Source of the DNA: Vibrio crassostreae 9ZC13
Lineage (GTDB): Bacteria; Pseudomonadota; Gammaproteobacteria; Enterobacterales; Vibrionaceae
Assembly (NCBI RefSeq): GCF_000272045.2
Contig: NZ_AJYZ02000019.1
Span: 820,262-884,261, forward strand
DNA length: 64,000 bases
Direction: 5' to 3'
Shown: one piece after another, positions 1-7,327 of the stretch
Numbering within the stretch: position 1 is the first letter of the stretch
Layout: the number at the start of each line of letters is the position of its first letter
Program-made: the position numbers and the translations under genes
The notes under the pieces: generated by a model
The model's input: the letters and a program-made list of their open reading frames with translations, nothing else
Told to the model about the DNA's origin: nothing
Databases searched by the model: none

Positions 1-469
1 ACATCAGCAACATATCGATGTACTTACCCGCTTTGAACGTACTGAGTCTTTTTGTGCCTTCTAACTGAAAGCCTACACGTTCATACAAAGCAATAGCGGC
101 GTGGTTATCGGCATGAACCTCTAACTCAAGACGCACGAGATTAAGCCAGTTATCCGCCTGATTGATCGCTTCTTGCATTAACGCCTTACCGACACCTTTA
201 CCATGCATATCTAGGTGAATAGCAATACCAAGACCAGCGCAGTGCCTGTCTCTTACCTTGGTGGTCATGAATAAAGTAATGTGACCCACTACTTTGCCGG
301 AGACTTCCGCAACCAGAGTGAAATGGTCTGAATGACCAAACAGTCGCTCCACTTGTTCAGAACTAAGATAAGGCTTTTGTGAGGTGTTTTCTGAAACTGA
401 AGGGCGGCGATAAATATCGAAAATATCTTGGCTATCCGTTGCTTCTAAATGTCTAATTTGTATTTCCAA
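1..469 (-). CDS. GNAT N-acetyltransferase, YhhY-like (C-terminus cut by window edge)
   Basis: The reverse strand reads from a TTG start at 469 (preceded by AAGGAA) and runs off the window after about 156 codons. The start of the protein is LEIQIRHLEATDSQDIF. The acetyl-CoA loop region reads HGKGVGKALMQEAI, followed by LVRLELEVHADNHAAIALYE and GFQLEGT, which is the typical GNAT order. The overall pattern, including VVGHITL and NWLNLVRLEL, matches the E. coli YhhY type, which acylates small amino-acid-like substrates. The substrate cannot be read from the sequence. The non-ATG start explains why simple ORF calling misses it. Confidence 0.85.
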   Translation of the reverse strand, partial: MEIQIRHLEATDSQDIFDIYRRPSVSENTSQKPYLSSEQVERLFGHSDHFTLVAEVSGKVVGHITLFMTTKVRDRHCAGLGIAIHLDMHGKGVGKALMQEAINQADNWLNLVRLELEVHADNHAAIALYERVGFQLEGTKRLSTFKAGKYIDMLLM

Positions 470-528
470 AGCGCTTCCTTATCCTATTATTTCTATCCAT
501 AAGCTAAGTTTCATATTACGGATAGCAA

Positions 529-563
529 CGGGCACCTACAACCTTTAAAGGTGTAAGTGCCCG
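529..563. repeat. Imperfect stem-loop
   Basis: CGGGCAC (529-535) pairs with GTGCCCG (557-563), and an inner ACCTT/AAGGT pairing (541-552) closes the hairpin. It lies between the DUF2860 gene and the downstream acetyltransferase, both on the minus strand. Neither side has a clear T-tract, so this may be a weak terminator or an RNA-processing hairpin rather than a standard rho-independent terminator. Confidence 0.5.
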
Positions 564-635
564 AAATAATTAAACAAATAGTAAGACTGAACTTAAACTT
601 CTGCTTTGATGAGTATTTTTAAAATAATGTGAATA

Positions 636-1619
636 TCAGAATTTATAATCCACACCCACACTCGCTAATACTTGCTCGGAGTTATAGAAATCGATATTAG
701 AATCTATGCTTCTTAAACCCAGTAAAGTAATGAACGCCCAATCTTTATAGCCCATCAAACCACCAAACTCATAAGCTAAGAATGCACCGAATTCATTCTC
801 TTCACGTACTTGCCCGTAAATTGGATTCGACTCATCATATTCACGATCACTTGCATCTAGGGTGACAACAAAACCATGACGACCGATTCTCTTCGCGTAG
901 TTTAATTCAATACCATAACTATCGAAGCTGAGTGCTCCTCCTTCTGCGTCTGAGTGGAAATACACCATTGAAGGAACAAATAGACCTGCGTGGTTTGGTA
1001 AGATAAAGCGGTATCCTGCTTTGGCGTACACATAGGTTCTTTCCCTATCCAGCAGCACAGCATCTTCCGGAGATAAGCCTTGGCTACCAGATAGCTCTTC
1101 ATCAACATCAGATTGCCCAAATGCGAGATCCGTTCGAAAACCAGTTCCACCGATATTAGTGAGCTGCAGTCGTCCTACATTACCTTTGACATCCGTTTCA
1201 TTTCGATTAACGCCAACAGCATACGGATCCGTCCAAGCCTTGCCCGAGATAAGCGTAGGAAGAACAGAAAAATCCAATATGGTGCCACCAGAAAGTTGAT
1301 ATCGATAACCGATCTCAAACGCAATGGTACCTGTTGCAATATCCTCTCGTGTCGTACCCGCATACACTTGGTGAGTCAGCGATTCGCCAAAAGTATATTG
1401 AACAGTACCCAAAAAGCCGAGTAGCCCTTGGTTTTCACTCTCCCCTTCCTGGGTGTTGGTGGCTTGATTCGAATCTTGTTCAGTACTCAAATTACTACTG
1501 TCAGAGTAGAAACCGGCCAATACACTGAAGTTACCGCTGAAGCCTTCACTTGGAGCAAGGCCACTGTATGCAGGCATTGAAGCCAATGCAGAAAAGACTA
1601 CTCGTAAAACAAACCTCAT
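636..1619 (-). CDS. DUF2860-type outer-membrane beta-barrel protein
   Basis: The protein has a short signal peptide (start MRFVLRVVFSALASMPAYSG) followed by LAPSEGFSGNFSVLAGFYSDSSNLST, which resembles the opening of DUF2860 proteins found in Vibrio. The rest is alternating aromatic/polar strands (YVYAKAGYRF, YGIELNYAKRI) ending in VGVDYKF, a C-terminal phenylalanine typical of barrel proteins. An in-frame ATG lies further upstream at 1649, but it adds residues before the signal peptide, so 1619 is preferred. The upstream ATG falls inside a 17-bp tandem repeat. Function is unknown; the outer-membrane location is inferred. The family name is from memory and not verified. Confidence 0.75.
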   Translation of the reverse strand: MRFVLRVVFSALASMPAYSGLAPSEGFSGNFSVLAGFYSDSSNLSTEQDSNQATNTQEGESENQGLLGFLGTVQYTFGESLTHQVYAGTTREDIATGTIAFEIGYRYQLSGGTILDFSVLPTLISGKAWTDPYAVGVNRNETDVKGNVGRLQLTNIGGTGFRTDLAFGQSDVDEELSGSQGLSPEDAVLLDRERTYVYAKAGYRFILPNHAGLFVPSMVYFHSDAEGGALSFDSYGIELNYAKRIGRHGFVVTLDASDREYDESNPIYGQVREENEFGAFLAYEFGGLMGYKDWAFITLLGLRSIDSNIDFYNSEQVLASVGVDYKF

Positions 1620-1646
1620 ATTCACATCCATTACTTGAATAATCAC

Positions 1647-1697
1647 CAAATAACTATAAGCATCAAATAACTATAAGCATCAAATAACTATAAGCAT
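1647..1697. repeat. Three perfect tandem copies of a 17-bp unit
   Basis: The unit CAAATAACTATAAGCAT occurs three times without change at 1647-1663, 1664-1680 and 1681-1697, followed by a partial CAAA. It lies just upstream of the DUF2860 gene start, so changes in copy number would alter the spacing of its leader or promoter. Confidence 0.9.
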
Positions 1698-1857
1698 CAA
1701 AATGGAATTATAACAAGCATTTAACAATATAAGTTTATTCGCTTGACGCTGTCGATATCGCTAACCATTCACTCAAAGACACAACAAATTGATCTATCAC
1801 GATTGGGCTTTCGTAATACCTCTCGAAAATAACGGACAAAACTCAAAGGAAGACAAT

Positions 1858-2355
1858 ATGTTTAATAAATTAATCAAAACCATGTCAGTGCTAGTTGCGA
1901 CGCTTCTTTTTACGGCTTTTGCTCACGCTGATCACCACGGAATGAAGAAAGATATCGTTGACGTGGCGGCTGAAAACGGCTCTTTCAACACCTTGGTAGC
2001 AGCGGTAAAAGCGGCAGGCTTAGTTGAAACATTGAAAGGTGACGGTCCCTTCACAGTGTTTGCGCCAACGGATGAAGCGTTCGCTGCGCTACCAGAAGGA
2101 ACGGTTGATATGCTGTTGAAGCCAGAAAACAAAGACAAGCTGATTGCAGTACTGACCTATCATGTGGTGCCAGGGAAAATAATGGCGTCTGAAGTGATGA
2201 AACTTGATAGTGCCGTAACAGTGCAAGGCGAAGCGGTAATGGTAGGAATTGATCACGGCAACGTGATGGTCAACAAAGCGCAGGTCGTGATGGCAGATGT
2301 TGAAGCAAGCAATGGTGTTATCCATGTGATTGATGCTGTATTACTGCCTAAATAA
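1858..2355 (+). CDS. Secreted fasciclin (FAS1) domain protein
   Basis: A 165-residue protein with a signal peptide ([24 protein letters not shown], cut near residue 24) followed by one FAS1 domain. Both conserved FAS1 blocks are visible: [17 protein letters not shown] and, near the C-terminus, [22 protein letters not shown] is the central YH motif. FAS1 domains usually act in adhesion or surface association. The start at 1858 is chosen because AAAGGAAGA lies just upstream and the signal peptide begins there; an in-frame ATG at 1789 would add 23 residues without a ribosome-binding site. A terminator follows, so it is probably monocistronic. Confidence 0.9.
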   Translation: MFNKLIKTMSVLVATLLFTAFAHADHHGMKKDIVDVAAENGSFNTLVAAVKAAGLVETLKGDGPFTVFAPTDEAFAALPEGTVDMLLKPENKDKLIAVLTYHVVPGKIMASEVMKLDSAVTVQGEAVMVGIDHGNVMVNKAQVVMADVEASNGVIHVIDAVLLPK

Positions 2356-2385
2356 TAAAGATGAACACAAATCAAAGGTTCTTAG

Positions 2386-2411
2386 AGGGTGTGACAGGCT
2401 CACACCCTTTT
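2386..2411 (+). terminator. Rho-independent terminator of the fasciclin gene
   Basis: GGGTGTGA (2387-2394) pairs perfectly with TCACACCC (2400-2407) around a 5-nt loop and is followed by TTTT. It begins about 30 bases after the fasciclin stop codon. Confidence 0.85.
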
Positions 2412-2482
2412 GACGTTTAAATACCAAGTTAAGATCGGTATCAAACTAGCCGAACCTGCCTTTATATAAGCAAGAACCCGGA

Positions 2483-2779
2483 TTACATAAACAAGCGCCC
2501 GAATATCAGAAAGGCCGCCATCGATACCACCTTCGTGAAGACCACTACCCAGATGCAGTCACCAATACTAGAGTGCGTCGCTTTCCCGAGTAAGAACACA
2601 AACAGAATCAACCCTAACACCCAGCCCACTGTCGGAATCAATGACACCAGAGCAACAATTACAGCAATAGTAAGAAGGGATTTAAAATCTGCGACCACGA
2701 ATGACATTTTAGAGGCGATATACATACAACATGCGGTGATTAATGCGTCCATCACAAACGCTAAAGCTTCAATACCCAC
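2483..2779 (-). CDS. Small membrane protein of unknown function
   Basis: A 98-residue protein starting at a GTG preceded by GGAAGAAAA. It shows about three hydrophobic stretches: residues 3-25, about 35-66 (LLTIAVIVALVSLIPTVGWV and onward) and 77-97. There is no signal-peptide cleavage site and no known motif. The antisense frame across the same region is open for 121 codons but has no ribosome-binding site and its composition is not protein-like. I do not recognise the family; a conserved integral inner-membrane protein is likely. Confidence 0.7.
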   Translation of the reverse strand: MGIEALAFVMDALITACCMYIASKMSFVVADFKSLLTIAVIVALVSLIPTVGWVLGLILFVFLLGKATHSSIGDCIWVVVFTKVVSMAAFLIFGRLFM

Positions 2780-2910
2780 TTTTCTTCCTTCACTGAAATT
2801 AGTTGAAGTGGATATTATCTCTAAAGTGATGATTTTTCTTGAAGAAGAGAACCAAAAACAGGTGAAAACTGTATCAAAAATGAGATTACCGTTCGCCTGA
2901 AGGCATAGGT

Positions 2911-3168
2911 TTATTTGCTCGAGTCTTCTAAGCCTTTGACCAGTGCTTCAGACCGAGTCTGATTTGCTTTTTGATAGGCATCAAAGCCATCTTCGCGTTT
3001 ACCTCCGAACAAACAAAGAAACGAGTTAATGACGAATGAAAAAAATGAGATGACGACAACAAAGAGAGGAAATAACCCCGACACCCCAGCATCTAAGACA
3101 AGAAGGCCAACAGCGAAGGACAACATCGACACCAATGTATATAGTTTAGTTCTACTCACATGACTCAT
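2911..3168 (-). CDS. Small two-helix membrane protein of unknown function
   Basis: An 85-residue protein starting MSHVSRTKLY. This ATG is favoured because AAGGAG lies 8 bases upstream, whereas the longer frame would begin on the ribosome-binding site itself. It has a first hydrophobic segment (LVSMLSFAVGLLVLDAG) and a second (LFPLFVVVISFFSFVINSFLCLF), then a charged cytoplasmic tail (GGKREDGFDAYQKANQTRSEAL). No known family was recognised. Confidence 0.7.
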   Translation of the reverse strand: MSHVSRTKLYTLVSMLSFAVGLLVLDAGVSGLFPLFVVVISFFSFVINSFLCLFGGKREDGFDAYQKANQTRSEALVKGLEDSSK

Positions 3169-3333
3169 GAACAACACTCCTTGTATTCATTCAATGTTTA
3201 GATTAGACAAATTATCTTGCACACAACTTGAACTCATCGACAATATCAATAGATCAGGAAAAGTTATCCTTAATAAGGTTCATTAATATTTCAAACTCGG
3301 TTTCTGTATCCCTAAGAACACGAGTCCGCCTAT

Positions 3334-3816
3334 TCAGCTGCCTTGTCCATCTTCAACTATCTTTTCCATCACGTAATTGGTCAGCTTTACGCCACGCATT
3401 TCGACTTCCTGTTCATTTACTACCTTAAAGCCAAGGTGCTCATAAAAAGGCCTTGCGGTAATACTTACTTCAGAGAAATATCTCGATACGCCACGAACTC
3501 GACCCACAGTGAAAACATGTTCCATCAACGCTTTCCCGACACCCTTCCCTTGATATTCGTGGTGACAGAAAAAGTGATCAATCAAGCCGTTAGGTTGCAG
3601 GTCAGTATAGCCAACAACGCAGCCATCGAGCTCAGCCACAAAGGGTTGTAACCCATTCATACGCTTTTGCCATAACGCAAAGTCAAAGCTACTGGGTGCC
3701 CAAGCTTCGACTTGCTGTTGAGAATAATCTCGAACATTCACGTTACGTACGGTATGAAAGAAGATCTCCCACAGTGCTTTGTCATCACTCGCTTGATAGT
3801 TTCGAATTCTAACCAC
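3334..3816 (-). CDS. GNAT N-acetyltransferase, YafP-like
   Basis: A 160-residue GNAT protein. It opens MVRIRNYQASDDKALWEIF, has the acetyl-CoA pyrophosphate loop HHEYQGKGVGKALMEHV near residues 86-102, then SITARPFYEHLGF and VEMRGVKLTNYVM. This layout, including YSQQQVEAWAP near residue 31, parallels E. coli YafP. The acceptor substrate is unknown. It appears to be a single-gene unit. Confidence 0.88.
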   Translation of the reverse strand: MVRIRNYQASDDKALWEIFFHTVRNVNVRDYSQQQVEAWAPSSFDFALWQKRMNGLQPFVAELDGCVVGYTDLQPNGLIDHFFCHHEYQGKGVGKALMEHVFTVGRVRGVSRYFSEVSITARPFYEHLGFKVVNEQEVEMRGVKLTNYVMEKIVEDGQGS

Positions 3817-3914
3817 AACATACTCCTTTTTGTCTTAAGTCCTTTCTGAGGTGCAAATAAACAGCTGAATCAGCAAGCTTTATAACCTAACAGCCTCAGC
3901 TTTAGAGCAAGATA

Positions 3915-4229
3915 TCAACGATAAAACACAGCGAGCCAGATCGTCACCGTATCTTTATCTGTACCAATAACCTTGTGCTTTTCACCTGCGGAAATATTGA
4001 GATAATCCCCTTTAGACAAGGTAACAATGCGACCATCTTCAAACTCAATCACCCCTTGCCCATCGATCACCATTACCCATTCATTCTCATCTTGATCATA
4101 CCAACCCTCGTCTGGTGAACTGTGACCATATGAGAGTATTCTCTCGATTCGAATGTTGTCGTTGGCAATCAGGTCATTGAATATTTCATTGGGTATTGAT
4201 GAAGGAACATCATTGTAAATGTTTGGCAT
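3915..4229 (-). CDS. Single-domain cupin protein
   Basis: A 104-residue protein. Cupin motif 1 is represented by a region around EWVMVIDGQGVIEFEDG, and motif 2 by LSKGDYLNISAGEKHKV, which keeps a histidine of the usual metal site. The start at 4229 follows AGGAGAGC; a TTG one codon upstream is also possible. It may be a small metal-binding or sugar-binding protein; the reaction cannot be assigned. Similar proteins are usually annotated simply as cupin-domain proteins. Confidence 0.85.
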   Translation of the reverse strand: MPNIYNDVPSSIPNEIFNDLIANDNIRIERILSYGHSSPDEGWYDQDENEWVMVIDGQGVIEFEDGRIVTLSKGDYLNISAGEKHKVIGTDKDTVTIWLAVFYR

Positions 4230-4289
4230 CAAGCTCTCCTAGCTAGCATTGAATTGATTAACAACTTGGGCCTTAGCTGTACTGTAAAC

Positions 4290-4793
4290 CTAAGCAGCGG
4301 CACTCTTTTTGAAGTAAAAACGGTAATAGCCCACCAAGTTACTGGAGATAAACAGCGCCTCCATAACAACCGCTGTTGGCGAACCAACTAAATAATTGTG
4401 AACCAACCAAAAGCTGGTTCCGATGATCATCAATTCTCTTAATCGACGGTCATCTTTATTGAAGGCTGCAAAGGTCTGAAATACGGAGGCAAAGCAACTC
4501 AATATGCTGGTCAGCCCTGAGTAAGTCACTGCGGTTGCGACCACCGACATCGAAGAAAACAAATATTTAAACTTAGACGAGGTAGAAAATACGCTCGTCA
4601 AATAGCGAATCGTGGCAATCGTCATTAAGCTCGCCGCTGTCCATTGTTCAAGAAGGATAAAGTGACTCGAAATAAGAACGCCAGCAAAGAACAGACAAGT
4701 GACGATTTTCTTCCTTTCCTTGAATTGGAATGACAGAAGATCAAAACAAATGGCTATCGCGACTAATACTTGGGAAAGATAAAAGGCAGACAC
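4290..4793 (-). CDS. YgjV-family inner-membrane protein
   Basis: A 167-residue hydrophobic protein with about five membrane segments (MSAFYLSQVLVAIAICFDLLSFQ; TCLFFAGVLISSHFILL; YLFSSMSVVATAVTYSGLTSILSCFASVF; ELMIIGTSFWLVHNYLVG; VMEALFISSNLVGYY). The N-terminal QVLVAIAICFDLLSFQFKERKKI pattern and the late FWLVHN.LVGSP...E motif fit the Imp-YgjV family. Its molecular role is unknown. Confidence 0.75.
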   Translation of the reverse strand: MSAFYLSQVLVAIAICFDLLSFQFKERKKIVTCLFFAGVLISSHFILLEQWTAASLMTIATIRYLTSVFSTSSKFKYLFSSMSVVATAVTYSGLTSILSCFASVFQTFAAFNKDDRRLRELMIIGTSFWLVHNYLVGSPTAVVMEALFISSNLVGYYRFYFKKSAAA

Positions 4794-4916
4794 GGTGATT
4801 CCTTCAATAATAACATTCCGCCCTAGCCGCTTCTTTCACGGTGAATAATCGAATAAAACATACTAGGCGGTTACAACAAAACAGAGCAAACAGCGCTCTA
4901 AAGCTTCTATAAAAAT

Positions 4917-5717
4917 CTAAAGCTTCAACACACCACTAATCACAGTGGTCGCAGAGCCGATTAACTTTATTCGCCCATTAGCCAATAATTCAGTCGACAT
5001 ATAGCCACCACGACGAGACGCCTGATAAGCACTGAAACTGCTTTTGTTGAGCTTTTCTGCCCAGTGTTGCGTCAATGCGCAATGTACCGAGCCAGTCACA
5101 GGATCTTCATTAACCCCAACCCAAGGTGCAAAGTAGCGAGAAACAAAATCAAGTTCCGTATTTGCTGCCAATGCTGTCACCACTACACCTCGCCCTTGAA
5201 TACCTTTTAACGCATCAAAGTTTGGTGAAAGCTCCAATAACACTTGTTCGTTGGAAACTTCGATTAACTGCTTAGAGTCAAATTCTCTGAATGAAACTAC
5301 TTGATGCGGATCTAAACCTAGGTGTTCAAGCAGCGTGAGGTTGGGTTCAGAACGCAATGATAGCTGTGTACTAGGAAAATTAAGCTCGATAGACGATTCA
5401 CAAACGGCGGCAGATAATTCCCCAGATAAGGTGTTAAACACGACCTTATCACCTGTCTCAAGCAGTCCTTGTTCTTTCATCACATGAACCGTTGCCAGTG
5501 TGCCATGTCCACACAGCTTCACTTCGACTTCGGGAGTGAACCATTTAAGCGTCATAGTGTTAAGCGCGAGAAAAGCCGTTTCAGATACCGCCATCTCTTC
5601 AGCGATTGAAAACATTAACGACTCATCCAACGGCTCTTTGGAGATACAGACCCCGGCAGGGTTCCCTTTAAACGCTTGAGTTGTAAACGAATCTACTTGG
5701 TATATCTCTAAATCCAC
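4917..5717 (-). CDS. PhzF-family isomerase
   Basis: A 266-residue protein when started at the GTG at 5717, which sits 5 bases after AGGAG and gives the family-typical opening VDLEIYQVDSFTTQAFKGNPAGVC. An upstream ATG at 5774 would add 19 non-conserved residues. PhzF hallmarks: the catalytic glutamate in EMAVSETAFL near residue 46, LKWFTPEVEVKLCGHGTLA and the C-terminal-half motif FAPWVGVNEDPVTGSVHCAL. PhzF-like proteins isomerise small ring or amino-acid-like compounds. There are no phenazine genes nearby, so this is one of the many family members without a known substrate. Confidence 0.88.
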   Translation of the reverse strand: MDLEIYQVDSFTTQAFKGNPAGVCISKEPLDESLMFSIAEEMAVSETAFLALNTMTLKWFTPEVEVKLCGHGTLATVHVMKEQGLLETGDKVVFNTLSGELSAAVCESSIELNFPSTQLSLRSEPNLTLLEHLGLDPHQVVSFREFDSKQLIEVSNEQVLLELSPNFDALKGIQGRGVVVTALAANTELDFVSRYFAPWVGVNEDPVTGSVHCALTQHWAEKLNKSSFSAYQASRRGGYMSTELLANGRIKLIGSATTVISGVLKL

Positions 5718-6292
5718 AATGGCTCCTAAATGCACAACATTTCCCAAACCGGCAATCATGGCTCGTTGGGACATAACCTAGATATTGCTGCCCACAATAA
5801 GCACAATCACCTTGTGCTACAAGTCTTTAGCAACAACTTTATCGATACTTATTGAGAAACGAAACAAATGATAAACAAAACGTTATAGAAGTGTTTTTAG
5901 GGATAAAAGAACATTGAACATAAGAGTAAATCGCGATGGCAAAACAAAGGAATAACGACGATTAATACGAGCGAAAACCCGAAAAAGGTAATCACCGCAT
6001 CATTATTTAATGCTTAATATTTGCATAATAACTTGTAAGAATGAATATTATGATGAATATTAATTTAAATAATCCATTCACGGACAATAAACTGGAATAC
6101 GTACTTGTGTTGAATACGATACGACGGAGTCATCCTTGCCTCACACGATAAAGGTTCGGTATCAAGTAGGAGTAGCAAGTTGCTATTTGCATGAAATGCA
6201 TGAAGTTGAAGTTAAATTAAGTGCCTAAATTTGAATCATGTCGCAAATTTTGGGCTACGATTTAGTTATCACGTACGAAAGGGAATCCGTCA
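5718..6292. other. Divergent AT-rich intergenic region
   Basis: About 575 bases separate the minus-strand PhzF gene from the plus-strand polyamine-sensor pair. It must hold promoters for both. No convincing ORF, tRNA, riboswitch fold or terminator was seen; a c-di-GMP riboswitch was looked for because of the downstream GGDEF-EAL gene and was not found. Confidence 0.5.
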
Positions 6293-7324
6293 GTGAAAGC
6301 GTTTTGCGTATCAATACTTGCGTCAACATCCTTTTTGGCTAGCCCTGTATTTGGCCAGCAGCATGATATTTATCTCTACAATTGGGATGAATTTTTATCT
6401 GACAGCGTCGTTACCCAGTTGAGTGATACCTACGGCATCTCACTAAAGCAGCAATATTTTTCTGACGAGTCCATTCGTGATGAAGTGCTATTGAGTGAAC
6501 GACGAGGTGCGTTTGAATTGGTTGTCATTGAAAGTATGAAACTGAAAGCGCTGGCTAAACAGAACTTATTCCACAACCTGAGCGACTTGCAGCAATCCCT
6601 TTCAAGCAACTTTGACTCAAGATGGGTGGATGGGTGTGGCGAATATGGGATCCCCTACGCTTGGGGGACATCCGGCATCTTATACCGAAGCGGAAAAGTT
6701 GAGACTCCCAAGTCTTGGGGCGCTCTTCTAGACCCTGAAACCAAAACCAGCGGCCGAATCAGCATGTATTATGAGCCTACGGATTTGGTGAGTGCTGCGC
6801 TTCTGATGAATCAATTTGAGCCGTTTACCAACAACGAACAAGAACTTCGAGTCGCTTACAAAACGCTACAAGCACAGAAGCCTCACCTTGAAAGTAATGA
6901 ATACGTTGTCGATTATATTCGTCATCCCGAACACTTAGCCAACATCGACCTCGCCTACGGATACTCAGGTGACAGCTATGTGCTTAATGATGCCGAACCT
7001 GAGGCATCTTGGGCCTACACAGTGCCTCTAGAAGGAACAACCTTATGGTTAGAGTGTATGGCTGCAATTAACAACGGAGAGCGATCTCCACAGGCAACCA
7101 CGATTCTCTCCTTCTTATCGCAACCCGAAATCGCCGCTCAAAACGCAATGGATTCATGGTTTGCAACGCCAAGTTCAAAAGCAAAAGCACTCACTTCTCA
7201 GGAGTATCAAAACGATCCCGAGCTTTTCCCGAATAAAGAAGTATTAGATCGCAGCTACCTTTATCAGCCGTTAGAACCGAGTAGCATTCAAATTCGCAAT
7301 CGTATTGTCGACAGTTTGAGATAA
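6293..7324 (+). CDS. Periplasmic polyamine-binding protein, NspS/PotD-like
   Basis: A 343-residue exported protein. The signal peptide MKAFCVSILASTSFLASPVFG is followed by HDIYLYNWDEFLSDSVV, the opening typical of PotD-like binding proteins. Further family landmarks are IPYAWGTSGILYRSG and LAYGYSGDSYVLN. No transporter genes accompany it; it is followed after 3 bases by a GGDEF-EAL membrane protein. This matches the gene arrangement of V. cholerae nspS-mbaA, where the binding protein reports (nor)spermidine to the membrane enzyme rather than feeding a transporter. Ligand identity is inferred. It could be the NspS orthologue or a diverged paralogue. Confidence 0.85.
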   Translation: MKAFCVSILASTSFLASPVFGQQHDIYLYNWDEFLSDSVVTQLSDTYGISLKQQYFSDESIRDEVLLSERRGAFELVVIESMKLKALAKQNLFHNLSDLQQSLSSNFDSRWVDGCGEYGIPYAWGTSGILYRSGKVETPKSWGALLDPETKTSGRISMYYEPTDLVSAALLMNQFEPFTNNEQELRVAYKTLQAQKPHLESNEYVVDYIRHPEHLANIDLAYGYSGDSYVLNDAEPEASWAYTVPLEGTTLWLECMAAINNGERSPQATTILSFLSQPEIAAQNAMDSWFATPSSKAKALTSQEYQNDPELFPNKEVLDRSYLYQPLEPSSIQIRNRIVDSLR

Positions 7325-7327
7325 CTC

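Noticed and set aside
2535..2900. 121-codon plus-strand ORF over a small membrane protein gene
   Set aside because: No ribosome-binding site, and its composition is that of an antisense frame; the minus-strand GTG-started membrane protein explains the region better.
5940..6292. Possible c-di-GMP riboswitch before the GGDEF-EAL operon
   Set aside because: The conserved GEMM-type blocks and tetraloop were not found.
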